From: Pirellulales bacterium
GTDB lineage: Bacteria > Planctomycetota > Planctomycetia > Pirellulales > JAICIG01
DNA: 41,187 bases
Reading direction: 5' to 3'
Assembly: GCA_025924495.1 (NCBI GenBank)
Contig: JAICIG010000006.1
Coordinates: 1-41,187, forward strand
Shown here: piece by piece, positions 1 to 8,186 of the stretch
How the letters are laid out: each line of letters opens with the position of its first letter
Numbering within the stretch: position 1 is the stretch's first letter
Notes under the pieces: model-generated
What the model was told of the DNA's origin: nothing
Databases searched by the model: none
What the model saw: the letters and a program-made list of their open reading frames with translations, nothing else
Position numbers and translations under genes: made by a program

Positions 1-421
1 CAACTAACCGGGCGATCATCGGCCAATACTTGGCCCGCTGGGTCTTTTTCGCCTGCACGAGGTCGGGCAGGGACAAGACCTCGATACTATCGCCATCCAG
101 CTCCAACGTCGTGCGACGGTTCCAGAGTTCGGAGAAAGGCGCCACGCCGCGCATCCGCGACATGACATCAACTCGCATGCCGGAAGCATCGGGATGTTGA
201 CAGCGAAAATGGACCGCGAGCCCCATCTCTAGATAGCGGGCTTCAAACGGCGGAACAGCGATGCAAGAGGCCTGCAATTCATCCAACGCCTCGCCGAGTC
301 GCGCCAGATTTTCGGGATCTGCGACAATCGCCAGATCCGCGTCGCGACTAAACTCCGCTGCGCCGTATAATACGCATGCCTGACCGCCCATCAGCAGGCA
401 CTGCACGCGGTGCTTCCGCAT
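1..421 (-). CDS. Nucleotidyltransferase-fold protein, C-terminus beyond the window edge
   Basis: The gene runs off the left edge, so only the N-terminal ~140 residues are visible. They read as a nucleotidyltransferase of the AbiEii/DUF6036-like type: an LLMGGQACVLYGA segment (the GG of the fold), then FSRDADLAIV, whose D-x-D fits the metal-binding pair, and later a MRVDVMS strand that may hold the third acidic residue. A helical QAKKTQRAKYW segment closes the visible part. The start is uncertain: ATG 421 leaves a very short lead into the first strand; TTG 457 or ATG 505 in the same frame would add a plausible helix. Any of them overlaps the upstream small gene by at least 74 bp, implying translational coupling. 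The fold call is from motif recognition; the substrate (nucleotide, tRNA or protein) is unknown. Confidence 0.7.
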   Translation of the reverse strand, partial: MRKHRVQCLLMGGQACVLYGAAEFSRDADLAIVADPENLARLGEALDELQASCIAVPPFEARYLEMGLAVHFRCQHPDASGMRVDVMSRMRGVAPFSELWNRRTTLELDGDSIEVLSLPDLVQAKKTQRAKYWPMIARLV

Positions 422-578
422 CGAAGAAAGGACTGTCCGGGTCGGGTTCAGGCTCAAGCGATCCTCCCAACATCCGATAGACGCTCCACAGGGTTTCCGT
501 AGCATCCCAACGCTCGCGAGGCGTCATCATGTACCACTCGGCCCATTCAGAGCCGCAGAATTCTTCAATGCCGATCAT
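348..578 (-). CDS. Small hypothetical protein overlapping the nucleotidyltransferase gene
   Basis: This is a 76-residue acidic protein from ATG 578. A GTG at 629, directly after the stop of the TPR gene, would give 93 residues. It contains WYMMTPRERWDATETLW, then YRMLGGSLEPEPDPDSPFF, a pattern I associate with small proteins encoded next to nucleotidyltransferases in planctomycetes and relatives. Its last ~24 codons share DNA with the start of the nucleotidyltransferase in another frame. Position and overlap suggest a two-gene module, possibly toxin-antitoxin-like, but nothing in the sequence proves an interaction. No membrane segment, signal peptide or catalytic motif is visible. No strong ribosome-binding site precedes ATG 578. 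Confidence 0.6.
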   Translation of the reverse strand: MIGIEEFCGSEWAEWYMMTPRERWDATETLWSVYRMLGGSLEPEPDPDSPFFDAEAPRAVPADGRSGMRIIRRSGV

Positions 579-629
579 GCCTGTAGTATATCTTATTTCT
601 CGCAACCGGAAGCACTCCGAACTTTCCAC

Positions 630-956
630 TCACTCGCCCCGCCCGCCCAAGCTGGCCAGAAACTCGCTCATTTCGCCGGCAGCGTGAGCGTCGCCGGCTT
701 GACGAGCTTTCTCGATGCCGTCGCGCAAGACGGCGCGAGCCTCGTTGATGCGATTGAGTTGGGCCAACTGTTGCCCCGCCATGAAAAACGCGGGCACGTA
801 AGGCGGCTGATCGGCCTGCAGCCCGCGAAGCAGTTCCAGGCTGCGGTCGTGCTCTCCCTCCTTGCCGAGTTCCATCGCCAGGCTGTAGCGCAAGAACGTG
901 TCTTGAGGATCGTCGGCGAGCATCGCTTCAATGCGTGCGCGGCGAGAAGGAGTCAT
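630..956 (-). CDS. Small tetratricopeptide-repeat protein
   Basis: A cytoplasmic protein of about 108 residues, starting at ATG 956 with GGAG nine bases upstream; a longer reading from 989 lacks support. It is almost wholly helical: an N-terminal RRARIEAMLADDPQD segment, then FLRYSLAMELGKEGEHDRSLELL and a second helix pair around PAFFMAGQQLAQLNRINEARAVL, both with TPR spacing of small and large residues. The C-terminus ends in SEFLASLGGRGE. TPRs mediate protein-protein contacts, so no enzymatic role is proposed. It ends at the base before the alternative GTG start of the next gene, so the small protein and the nucleotidyltransferase are probably co-transcribed with it. Confidence 0.75.
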   Translation of the reverse strand: MTPSRRARIEAMLADDPQDTFLRYSLAMELGKEGEHDRSLELLRGLQADQPPYVPAFFMAGQQLAQLNRINEARAVLRDGIEKARQAGDAHAAGEMSEFLASLGGRGE

Positions 957-1060
957 TGAACACGTCTCCAAAAAGCGATGCAGAAACAATAGGGACGGGC
1001 GTCATGCTGGCTATGCTTGCCAAGCGATGGCGTTTGTCAGTTCAACGGGCGCCGCTTGTC

Positions 1061-1133
1061 GTGGGGCGGCCTTCCTAGGCCGCCGACGCCACTAGGAAGC
1101 AAAAGAGGCGGCCTGGGAAGGCCGCCCTACGAT
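1061..1133. repeat. Nested palindromic element, copy 1 (GGCGGCCT type)
   Basis: Left arm 1061-1084 and right arm 1107-1130 pair over 24 bp with two differences, both G-U wobbles if the plus strand is transcribed. Each arm is itself a hairpin: an 8-bp GGCGGCCT/AGGCCGCC stem with loop TCCT on the left and GGGA (a GNRA-type loop) on the right. The two loops are complementary to each other. It lies about 70 bp past the 3' end of the minus-strand beta-propeller gene. A second copy is at 33591-33650. Confidence 0.9.
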
Positions 1134-1205
1134 ATGGCGTTTCGCCCTGGGCCGGTTCTCGCATACATCGCAAGAACCGCTTGATATCAGATTACAACGT
1201 TGGGG

Positions 1206-2231
1206 CTAGAGATCGCCTTTGATCTCGAGCAATTCGCCCGGTTTGTCGTCCGAGCCTTCTTTCGCCGTGCCGAACACCGTCACGTAAAGCGTGCCGTCGT
1301 CGGAAAAGGCCAGGTCGGTCGGCTTATCGAGCGAGGCGATTTTGACGGCCTTCACGGACAGCTTGTCCCCTTCGCCCTGCGTGTCGAGACGGAACAGGCC
1401 CCCTTCGCTCGTTTTCTCCCAAGCAAAATCGACGGCGTAGAGTTTGCCCGATTTCGGGCTATAGGCCAATGCGGCAATGTCGTACAAACCGGCCTCGGCG
1501 CTCGAGAGTAACTTGCCCGTGCCATTGTAGATCGTGAGTAAGCTATCCTTGCCTTTGCCCGACACCTCGCCCATTTGCCCAATGACGAGATGACCTTGCT
1601 TGTCGATGGTAATGCCGACGGGAGCATCCACGTTGGTAGCGACCTTGGTGGCAATGAACGGCTTGAGCGGACCCGGCTTGCCGTTTTCCAGCGCGGCCTT
1701 CAAAACCCAGCCTTTCGTGTCGTCTCCGTTGGAAGTGATGTAGATGCCGTGCTTGCCGACCGCGACGCCGTAGAAATTGCCCTCGCCCTTCTGCGATTCT
1801 TCGCCCGGACCGATCGGCCCCAGCTTGTATTTCACGTCATCCTGTGAAATCGACTTGCCGGCCTCAGGGATCGTGTAGACCTGCACGAGTTCCTGGCCAT
1901 CGGGCAAGCCGCCGCCGCCGACCACCAACGTTTCGTCATCGAGCAGCGCCAGGCCTAGGGGACCGATCGCGTATTTCGGCCCTTTACCGTAGATGTCTTC
2001 CGGAAAACCGGTGATAACGTCCGAGGTTTTCCCGTCCTTCGCACTGACGCGAATCACCTTATGCGCCGCACTATCGGAAACGAAAATGTCGCCCCCCTTG
2101 GCCACCTCGACGCCGCAGGGATTATTCAATCCCTTGACCAACGTCTTGACCTGCGGCTCGGCCGCGAGCAAGACCGTAGGCAAAGACAAAGCGACCGCAC
2201 AAGCCAGGCTGAATTTCGAGTGCATCTTCAT
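1206..2231 (-). CDS. Secreted NHL/beta-propeller protein
   Basis: A 341-residue protein with a signal peptide (MKMHSKFSLACAVALSLP, cleavage probably after VLLAAE), so it is periplasmic or cell-surface. The body is made of blades typical of NHL/SMP-30-like propellers: repeated GGDIFVSDSAAHKVIRV, DETLVVGGGG, KHGIYITSNGD, KQGHLVIGQMG, SGKLYAVDFAWE and DDGTLYVTVFG segments about 45-50 residues apart. No heme motif and no clear catalytic residue is visible; binding or scaffolding is as likely as lactonase activity. It lies 130 bp downstream of the di-heme peroxidase on the same strand and may be co-transcribed with it. ATG 2231 is the first start before the signal peptide. Confidence 0.75.
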   Translation of the reverse strand: MKMHSKFSLACAVALSLPTVLLAAEPQVKTLVKGLNNPCGVEVAKGGDIFVSDSAAHKVIRVSAKDGKTSDVITGFPEDIYGKGPKYAIGPLGLALLDDETLVVGGGGLPDGQELVQVYTIPEAGKSISQDDVKYKLGPIGPGEESQKGEGNFYGVAVGKHGIYITSNGDDTKGWVLKAALENGKPGPLKPFIATKVATNVDAPVGITIDKQGHLVIGQMGEVSGKGKDSLLTIYNGTGKLLSSAEAGLYDIAALAYSPKSGKLYAVDFAWEKTSEGGLFRLDTQGEGDKLSVKAVKIASLDKPTDLAFSDDGTLYVTVFGTAKEGSDDKPGELLEIKGDL

Positions 2232-2361
2232 CGGTCATTTCTCCTCGGGTGAATTCAAGCTACTTTTCGCAATTCCTACTTCGCTTCCGTGTTCTATGTC
2301 TCAAGTAGTCGCAAGGCTCGCTCTGATGGATTCCGATCCGGCCGCCCTCGCGCCGTCGCAG

Positions 2362-3372
2362 CTATTCGGGCAGTTTCGGCGGCTTGACCGAGGGATAACT
2401 TTTGCTGCTGAGCCCTTCCTTCAAGAATGCGACCAAATCTGCTTTCTCCTGAGCTCTCAACTGCAGAGCATAAATTTCTTCGTCTAATTGGTCGTTCGCC
2501 GTGCCCCCTTTGTCGTAATAATCAACGACTTCTTCCAGGGTCTTAAAGCGACCGTCGTGCATGTAGGGCGCCGTACGGGCAATTTCTCGCAAGGTGGGCG
2601 TCTTGAAGGCTCCTCGATCTCCAAGCAAGCTGCTGATCGTCTCTCGGCCCGCGTCGGGCTTGGCATCGTCCATGCCGACGCCGATGTTATGAAACGCTCC
2701 ATCGGTGAAATTCGGGCCCGCATGGCAGGCGCTGCAGTGTCCGCGGTTGAAAAACACCTTATAGCCACGCTGTGCCGCTTGAGACAAAGCAGACTTGTCG
2801 CCTGCGGCAAAGCGATCGTAGGGCGCGTCTCCCGAAAGCACGGTGCGTTCGAAGGCCGCGATCGCTTTGGCAATGCCGGCAGAATCGACGTCTGTGCCAA
2901 ATACTTGCTTGAACTGATCTCGATAACCGCCGATCTTTTGCAGTTTGGCGACGACCTCGTCGAGCGTCATGTTCATTTCAATCGGATTCTGGATCGGTCC
3001 CAAGGCCTGCCCTTCGAGCTCGTCGGCTCGACCGTCCCAGAATTGCAAGTGCTGATAGGCTGAGTTGATAATGGTCGGCGCACTGCGGCCCCCTTTCTGG
3101 CCGCCAACTCCCGTTGCAAACCGCTCGCCGTTGGACCAGCCTTTGTTCGGATCGTGACAACTGGCGCAACTCACCGTGTCGTCGCGCGACAGCCGGGGGT
3201 CGAAGTACAATTGCTTGCCCAGTTCGATCTTGGCCGCGGTCAGCGCATTATCCTCGGGAATATGCGGCGCCTTGAGCCCGCGAGGGACGCGAAGATCGTA
3301 CTTGTCTTCGGCACGAGCAGGGGCCGACGGTATGCAGGCGGCAAGGGCAAGCGCCGCGAACAAAGAACGCAT
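2362..3372 (-). CDS. Di-heme cytochrome c peroxidase (MauG/CcpA family)
   Basis: A 336-residue exported protein: signal peptide over residues 1-21 (MRSLFAALALAACIPSAPARA), then two c-type heme sites, CASCH at 69-73 and CSACH at 213-217. The first half carries LGKQLYFDPRLSRDDTVSCASC and SAPTIINSAYQ, and the second half TPTLREIARTAPYMHDGRFKTLEEVVDYYDKGG, a signature of bacterial di-heme peroxidases; Met271 or His272 is a candidate distal ligand. Known members reduce H2O2 to water with electrons from small cytochromes, or carry out MauG-type oxidations. Length is normal. The neighbouring secreted propeller suggests a periplasmic pair. The exact substrate cannot be read from sequence. Confidence 0.9.
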   Translation of the reverse strand: MRSLFAALALAACIPSAPARAEDKYDLRVPRGLKAPHIPEDNALTAAKIELGKQLYFDPRLSRDDTVSCASCHDPNKGWSNGERFATGVGGQKGGRSAPTIINSAYQHLQFWDGRADELEGQALGPIQNPIEMNMTLDEVVAKLQKIGGYRDQFKQVFGTDVDSAGIAKAIAAFERTVLSGDAPYDRFAAGDKSALSQAAQRGYKVFFNRGHCSACHAGPNFTDGAFHNIGVGMDDAKPDAGRETISSLLGDRGAFKTPTLREIARTAPYMHDGRFKTLEEVVDYYDKGGTANDQLDEEIYALQLRAQEKADLVAFLKEGLSSKSYPSVKPPKLPE

Positions 3373-3585
3373 GGCAGGTCTCCAGAGGAAGGCTCGTCGG
3401 TGCGGATTTTCACTTCTGGGCAGGGACCGTATTGTGGTCGAGCCGCCTCAAACCCGCAAGCAGAAACCGTTGCGCAAGTCGGAGAGATTTTCAGCTCCGA
3501 ACGCTGCTTTTGACGCACACCCGCCGCCTGGATGCCGGAAGCGGCGGTCCGAATTCCGCGCCGCCTGATCCTGCCGCCGCTCCTG

Positions 3586-4179
3586 CTACGCGATGCCATG
3601 CGCCGCTTCGAAAGCGGCGATCTGATCGGCGTGCTCGAGCGTCAGCCCGATGTCGTCCAGCCCGTTGAGCAGGCAATGGCGACGGAAATCATCGACGTCG
3701 AAGGAAAGCCTTAAGCCGTACTCGTCACTGATGGTCTTCGTCTCCAAGTCGACGGTCAACTTATAACCGGGATGCTTTGCGGCGCGACGGAACAGATCGT
3801 CGACTTGGGCTTCCTCGAGGCGAATCGGCAACAGGCCGTTCTTAAAGCAATTGTTGTAGAAAATATCGGCAAAGCTCGGGGCGATCAGCGCCCGGAAACC
3901 GAAATCCTCCAATGCCCAGGGAGCGTGCTCGCGGCTGGAACCGCAGCCGAAATTGCGTCGAGCGAGCAGAATTGTGGCGCCTTTGAATTGCTCCCGATTC
4001 AATTCGAATTCGGGATTGGACGAGCCATCGGGGAGCTGGCGCCAATCAAAGAACAGAAACTGACCAAAGCCGGTGCGCTCGATGCGCTTCAGGAACTGCT
4101 TGGGAATGATCTGATCGGTATCGACATTCGGCCGGTCCATGGGAACGACGAGGCCGGTGTGCTTCGTAAATGGTTTCAT
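3586..4179 (-). CDS. leuD: 3-isopropylmalate dehydratase small subunit
   Basis: With LeuC this subunit forms isopropylmalate isomerase, converting 2- to 3-isopropylmalate in leucine synthesis. It is 197 residues, normal for the long bacterial form. Visible signatures are [20 protein letters not shown] at the N-terminus, [23 protein letters not shown] in the swivelling domain, and [14 protein letters not shown]. The start at ATG 4179 has an AAGGAG ribosome-binding site (4188-4193), so a longer reading that runs back into leuC is rejected. It follows leuC by 32 bp on the same strand, a normal leuCD operon. No leuB or leuA is in the window. Confidence 0.95.
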   Translation of the reverse strand: MKPFTKHTGLVVPMDRPNVDTDQIIPKQFLKRIERTGFGQFLFFDWRQLPDGSSNPEFELNREQFKGATILLARRNFGCGSSREHAPWALEDFGFRALIAPSFADIFYNNCFKNGLLPIRLEEAQVDDLFRRAAKHPGYKLTVDLETKTISDEYGLRLSFDVDDFRRHCLLNGLDDIGLTLEHADQIAAFEAAHGIA

Positions 4180-4211
4180 CACAGGTGCTCCTTGAACGAT
4201 CGCGGCATCGC

Positions 4212-5636
4212 CTAGTTGTTGTATTTCCAGTCGCGGATATCGACGAAATGGCCCGCCACGGCAGCGGCGGCAGCCATCGCCGGCGAAACCAGATGAGTGC
4301 GCCCGCCTTTGCCTTGGCGGCCTTCGAAATTTCGATTGCTCGTCGACGCGCAGCGCTCGCCCGGCTTGAGCGTGTCGGGGTTCATGCCCAAGCACATGCT
4401 GCAGCCCGCCTCGCGCCATTCGAAGCCTGCCGCAGTAAAGACGCGGTCCAAGCCTTCCTGCTCCGCCTGTTCCTTCACCTGTCCGCTGCCCGGCACCACC
4501 ATTGCGTGCACGCGTTTGGCTACATGATGGCCGCGAATCACCGCGGCGGCGGCGCGCAAGTCTTCGATCCGGCTGTTGGTGCAGGAGCCGATGAACACGC
4601 GATCGATTTCCAAGGCGGTCAACGGCGTGCCGGGCTTGAGCCCCATGTATTCCAGCGCGCTGGCTGCGCTTTTGCGCTCATTATCGTCGGCCAGTTCAGT
4701 CGGATTGGGGACGCTCGAAGTGACGGGCGCCACCTGGCCGGGGTTCGTTCCCCACGTGACTTGCGGCACAATGTCTGCCGCACTAAAAATCTCGACGCGG
4801 TCGTACTTGGCTCCCGGGTCGCTCGGCAATTCGCGCCAGCGTTCGACCGCCGCTTCGAAATCGGCCGGGGCGAACTCGCGTCCGCGCAGATACTCGTAGG
4901 TCTTCTCATCGGGAGCAATCATGCCGGCGCGGGCCCCCGCCTCAATCGACATATTGCAAACGGTCATCCGCTCTTCCACGCTGAGCGCGCGGATGGCGCT
5001 GCCCGTGTATTCGATGCAGTAGCCCGTGCCCCCGTCGGTGGTCAGCCTGCCGATGATGTAGAGGATCAAATCCTTGGCGGTGACGCCCGGCGCCAGTTGC
5101 CCTTCGACGCGAATCTCCATCGTCTTCGGCTTATATTGCAGCAACGTTTGCGTGGCCAGAACGTGCTCGACCTCGCTCGTGCCAATGCCAAACGCCAAAG
5201 CGCCGAAGGCGCCGTGCGTCGCGGTGTGACTGTCGCCACAAACGATTGTCATGCCCGGCTGGGTGAACCCGAGTTCGGGACCGATCACATGGACGACGCC
5301 TTGCTTGCGATCGCCCAGGTCGTAAAGTCGCACGCCAAACTCGCGGCAGTTCTGCCGCAAAGTATCGATCTGCTGCTTCGAGATCGGATCGGCGATCGGC
5401 AAGCGACGATCGGTTGTCGGCACATTGTGGTCAGGCGTGGCCATGGTCAGTTCCGGCCGACGAACCTTGCGCCTCGCAAGCCGCAGCCCTTCGAACGCCT
5501 GAGCACTCGTCACTTCATGCACCAGATGCCGGTCGATGTACAGGATGGTCTGCTTGCCTTCTTCGGTCAGCACGACGTGAGCATCCCAAATCTTGGCGAA
5601 CATGGTGCGCGGAGCGGAAGGAGTTTTTGCCGTCAT
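4212..5636 (-). CDS. leuC: 3-isopropylmalate dehydratase large subunit
   Basis: The aconitase-type catalytic subunit, 474 residues from ATG 5636. It binds a [4Fe-4S] cluster through Cys352 ([11 protein letters not shown]), Cys412 and Cys415 ([11 protein letters not shown]). Other signatures are [28 protein letters not shown], and [34 protein letters not shown]. The frame stays open upstream: TTG 5657 adds seven residues, and a later ATG (MFAKIWDAH) would shorten it; GAGGA just before 5636 favours that start. Upstream lie a perfect TATAAT and a weak hairpin with a T-run, so transcription may begin about 120 nt upstream. Downstream it is linked to leuD. Confidence 0.95.
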   Translation of the reverse strand: MTAKTPSAPRTMFAKIWDAHVVLTEEGKQTILYIDRHLVHEVTSAQAFEGLRLARRKVRRPELTMATPDHNVPTTDRRLPIADPISKQQIDTLRQNCREFGVRLYDLGDRKQGVVHVIGPELGFTQPGMTIVCGDSHTATHGAFGALAFGIGTSEVEHVLATQTLLQYKPKTMEIRVEGQLAPGVTAKDLILYIIGRLTTDGGTGYCIEYTGSAIRALSVEERMTVCNMSIEAGARAGMIAPDEKTYEYLRGREFAPADFEAAVERWRELPSDPGAKYDRVEIFSAADIVPQVTWGTNPGQVAPVTSSVPNPTELADDNERKSAASALEYMGLKPGTPLTALEIDRVFIGSCTNSRIEDLRAAAAVIRGHHVAKRVHAMVVPGSGQVKEQAEQEGLDRVFTAAGFEWREAGCSMCLGMNPDTLKPGERCASTSNRNFEGRQGKGGRTHLVSPAMAAAAAVAGHFVDIRDWKYNN

Positions 5637-5660
5637 CGTCCTCGTTCTCTTCAACAATTC

Positions 5661-5689
5661 GAAAAAGAAGGCCGCCAGCGAGGGCGGTC
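5661..5689 (-). terminator. Possible attenuator hairpin in the leuC leader
   Basis: Read on the minus strand, a 5-bp CCGCC/GGCGG stem with a CTCGCT loop is followed by CC and TTCTTTTT, resembling a small intrinsic terminator between the candidate promoter and leuC. The stem is short and no leucine-rich leader peptide was found, so this may be chance. Confidence 0.2.
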
Positions 5690-5764
5690 GAATGCCGAGC
5701 GGATCAAACCAAGGCCGCGTCGAGTCGGCAATGGCGAACAGACCCGCCGTAAACTTAATCCGGT

Positions 5765-5770
5765 ATTATA
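5765..5770 (-). promoter_or_regulatory. Candidate -10 box for leuCD
   Basis: On the minus strand the hexamer is a perfect TATAAT, about 130 bp upstream of leuC, in the gap after the kinase stop-codon region. No convincing TTGACA-like box lies 16-18 bp further upstream, so the promoter call rests on the -10 alone. Confidence 0.35.
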
Positions 5771-5914
5771 ACGCCCCGCCAAGTCGTTGGGGAGTTGGCA
5801 GAGCTGCATGGTAGCGGTTTCCAAGCAAAACCGCCGGCCGGCCGCTCCCGATCCTTCCAATGCCGTTTCGCCCTCAAGGCAACTAGCTGCTGAAGAAACT
5901 GCTGAAGCCGCGAT

Positions 5915-7600
5915 TCAACCGCTCGCCACCGCTAGCGCATGCTCGGTCTCATACCACCAACGGGCGGCATGTTCGCGACTCCAATCGGCTGCGGCTTCGC
6001 AGTCCGCAAGCGACTGTCCCAGGGCGGCGACGTTTTGAAAGCGATCTTCGGGCTGCTTTGCCAGGCAGCGCATGACAACTCGCTCCAGATCGTCTGGAAC
6101 TTCGGACTGGATGCGCGAAGGCGGCACAACGTCCTCGCGGGCATGGGCTAACAGCACCTTCATCGGTTTGTCGCCCTCGAACGGCGGCCGACCGGTCAGC
6201 AGGAAATACGCGACGGCGCCAAGCGAATAGATATCGCCGCGAGCATCCGGTTCGAACTCGCCGAGCGCCTGCTCCGGCGACATATACAGCGGCGAACCGG
6301 TAATCGCGCCGTCTTGCGTTAGTTGCATCGAATCGCTCGATATCAGCGGCTTCGCGAGGCCGAAGTCGAGCAGTTTCGCCACGTCGTAAATGCCGCCCCG
6401 CTGGGCGGCAAAAATGTTGCCGGGCTTAATGTCGCGATGGATCAAGCCCGCTGCGTGAGCCTCGCGCAGCGCGTCGCACGTCTGCCGTAACAAGTAAATC
6501 ACGCGGGCTGCCGGTAAAGGGCCGTAACGCTCAACGAGTTCCGCAAGGCTGAAGCCGGGCAGGTATTCCATCACGTAATAAAAGGTGCCATCCTCCGTGC
6601 GCCCATAATCGAAGATCTCGACCGTGTTCCAATGCGAAAGGCCGGCTGTCGCCCGGACCTCGCGTTCAAACCGAGCGAGAACTTTAGGATCGTCGGCTTT
6701 GCCGGGACGAATCACCTTGATGGCGCAAGGTCGCTTCAGCAGTTGGTGTTCGGCAAGATAGACTTCGCCCATGCCGCCGGCGCCAATCAGGTGGCGCAGA
6801 TGGTATTGCCCCATTTGACGCGCTTCGTAGGCTTCGCGCCGCAAGGTGCCGATCATGTGCGTGCCGTAAACACTGGAGCCAAACCCTAACAGCATCATCA
6901 ACACGAGCGAGCGCACGTGCTCGAACGCGTTAGGGCAAGCGGCCACCGCGGGAAAACAAACCATGTCGATGATTGTCCAGATCACCGGCGCGGCGGCGAG
7001 CACTCCGATAACCACAGCAGCTCGACGCCATGTGTTCGGAATAAAGATGGCATAGGTGAAGATGAGCGCAAACCACATGCCGACGGGGTTGGGCACGTAG
7101 CCTTGCTCATTGGCGTAGTACAAGGTTGTAAAGTGCTGTACTCGCAGGAAAAAAAGACCGGTCCAACCGAAGATGGCCAACTCAGCCAGCCGCAATTGAC
7201 GCATTGAAAACTGATGGCACCGCCCCCAAAGAACCGCGGTCGTCAGGCCCAGCATGACCACGTGAAAAACGTGGAACAATACGACAAGCCGCTCGCCCGA
7301 TTGGAGCAAAGGATCTTTGCTGATCAGATGGCGACTCGCGTTAAAAAGTCGCTCGAGCAGAAACGCGCTCGAACCGACAAACAGCACTAAAGCGGCTGCT
7401 CGCAGCCTGACGCGCAGCAGGCACTGGGTCTGATTCGTCAGACCGCCGGCGCTCCCCTCGACCAACTCGATTTTGGCGCACGGCGAGCGACGATTGTCGA
7501 AAGATCCCGGCTGCCGACCCGCTTCGGCCGTTGACGCAGGCGCGTCGAGCGTAACGTCGTTGGGCGATAGCTGCAGGAAATGACGTTCTGGAAGCGACAT
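5915..7600 (-). CDS. Membrane-bound Ser/Thr protein kinase (Hanks type)
   Basis: A 561-residue protein. Residues 1-60 are cytoplasmic and low-complexity. About six hydrophobic segments follow (roughly 65-84, 104-125, 138-153, 173-190, 194-214, 231-249), then a complete kinase domain from ~266 to ~535. The kinase has all key residues: glycine loop GAGGMGEVY (273-281), Lys295 in AIK, catalytic HRDIKPGN (388-395), DFG at 412-414, and a SPEQ activation-segment end near 441. It should therefore be active. The order (membrane part first, kinase last) is the reverse of the PASTA-type PknB layout, so the membrane part probably senses and the kinase faces the cytoplasm. It is a single gene with no phosphatase beside it. 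Substrates are unknown. Confidence 0.93.
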   Translation of the reverse strand: MSLPERHFLQLSPNDVTLDAPASTAEAGRQPGSFDNRRSPCAKIELVEGSAGGLTNQTQCLLRVRLRAAALVLFVGSSAFLLERLFNASRHLISKDPLLQSGERLVVLFHVFHVVMLGLTTAVLWGRCHQFSMRQLRLAELAIFGWTGLFFLRVQHFTTLYYANEQGYVPNPVGMWFALIFTYAIFIPNTWRRAAVVIGVLAAAPVIWTIIDMVCFPAVAACPNAFEHVRSLVLMMLLGFGSSVYGTHMIGTLRREAYEARQMGQYHLRHLIGAGGMGEVYLAEHQLLKRPCAIKVIRPGKADDPKVLARFEREVRATAGLSHWNTVEIFDYGRTEDGTFYYVMEYLPGFSLAELVERYGPLPAARVIYLLRQTCDALREAHAAGLIHRDIKPGNIFAAQRGGIYDVAKLLDFGLAKPLISSDSMQLTQDGAITGSPLYMSPEQALGEFEPDARGDIYSLGAVAYFLLTGRPPFEGDKPMKVLLAHAREDVVPPSRIQSEVPDDLERVVMRCLAKQPEDRFQNVAALGQSLADCEAAADWSREHAARWWYETEHALAVASG

Positions 7601-8186
7601 TGATCCAGGCTGCCGTGGCTGGGGCCCGAGGCCGCACGATTCCGTTAATCATACACGCCGAGGCCAGCCGCCGCGATGCGTCGGCCGGAATTGCCAGGGC
7701 ATTTATCGAGGTTCTTCGTCCGCCGGTCCAAGTTGTTGGGTCCGAAGAGCGAATAACTTACGAACTTAGACGCCAGCCAACGGGACAGGTTCGTTCATCG
7801 GCTGTAGATTCGCAGCAACCGCTACGTTGTCGCTCTGATCGTCGGACGACATTTGGTCGCCTAAATCATGGGACTAGATTCTGGCGGGAATGGGTCGAAC
7901 AAAGGCGAACAGCCAAGTCGATGTCCCCAACCCATGCCGTGGACCGGCCGGCTCATGCCACTTTCAGGCGGTTAGAAACGAGCCAAGCACCGGGAGCGGG
8001 CATTTTTCCCTCGCCCCAGAAGAAAATGCCCGCCCTCGCCCCAGAAGAAAATGCCCGAAAGTTATCGACGCCAAGCAAAGTCGGGCCGTTTTATCTGCGC
8101 GGGACGCCGACAAGGCAGGTCACAATAACCTGCCCAGCCTGCCTAGAATTGCGCAACATGCACTTTGCGATCTTCCGCGACAAATG
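7601..8186. other. 586-bp intergenic stretch with repeats, no convincing gene
   Basis: This lies upstream of the kinase (minus) and downstream of the methyltransferase (minus), so it should hold the kinase promoter. Open frames on the plus strand here are arginine- and proline-rich with no domain or start signal and are rejected. The only clear structure is the repeat cluster at 7997-8057. No RNA gene was recognised. Confidence 0.6.
7997..8057. repeat. 25-bp tandem duplication plus inverted repeat
   Basis: Two exact, adjacent 25-bp copies lie at 8008-8032 and 8033-8057 (each beginning CCCTCGCCCC and ending AAAATGCCCG). In addition GCGGGCATTTT at 7997-8007 is the exact reverse complement of 8023-8033, so the first copy can fold into an 11-bp stem; the end of the second copy offers a competing partner. 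Confidence 0.85.

Noticed and set aside
5636..5770. N-terminal extension of leuC through the leader, since the frame stays open
   Set aside because: No ATG or GTG in frame, only TTG 5657, and LeuC homologues start near 5636.
4170..5771. 533-codon plus-strand frame across leuC
   Set aside because: Exactly antisense to leuC, Arg/Ala/His-rich and without any domain; a shadow of high-GC coding DNA.
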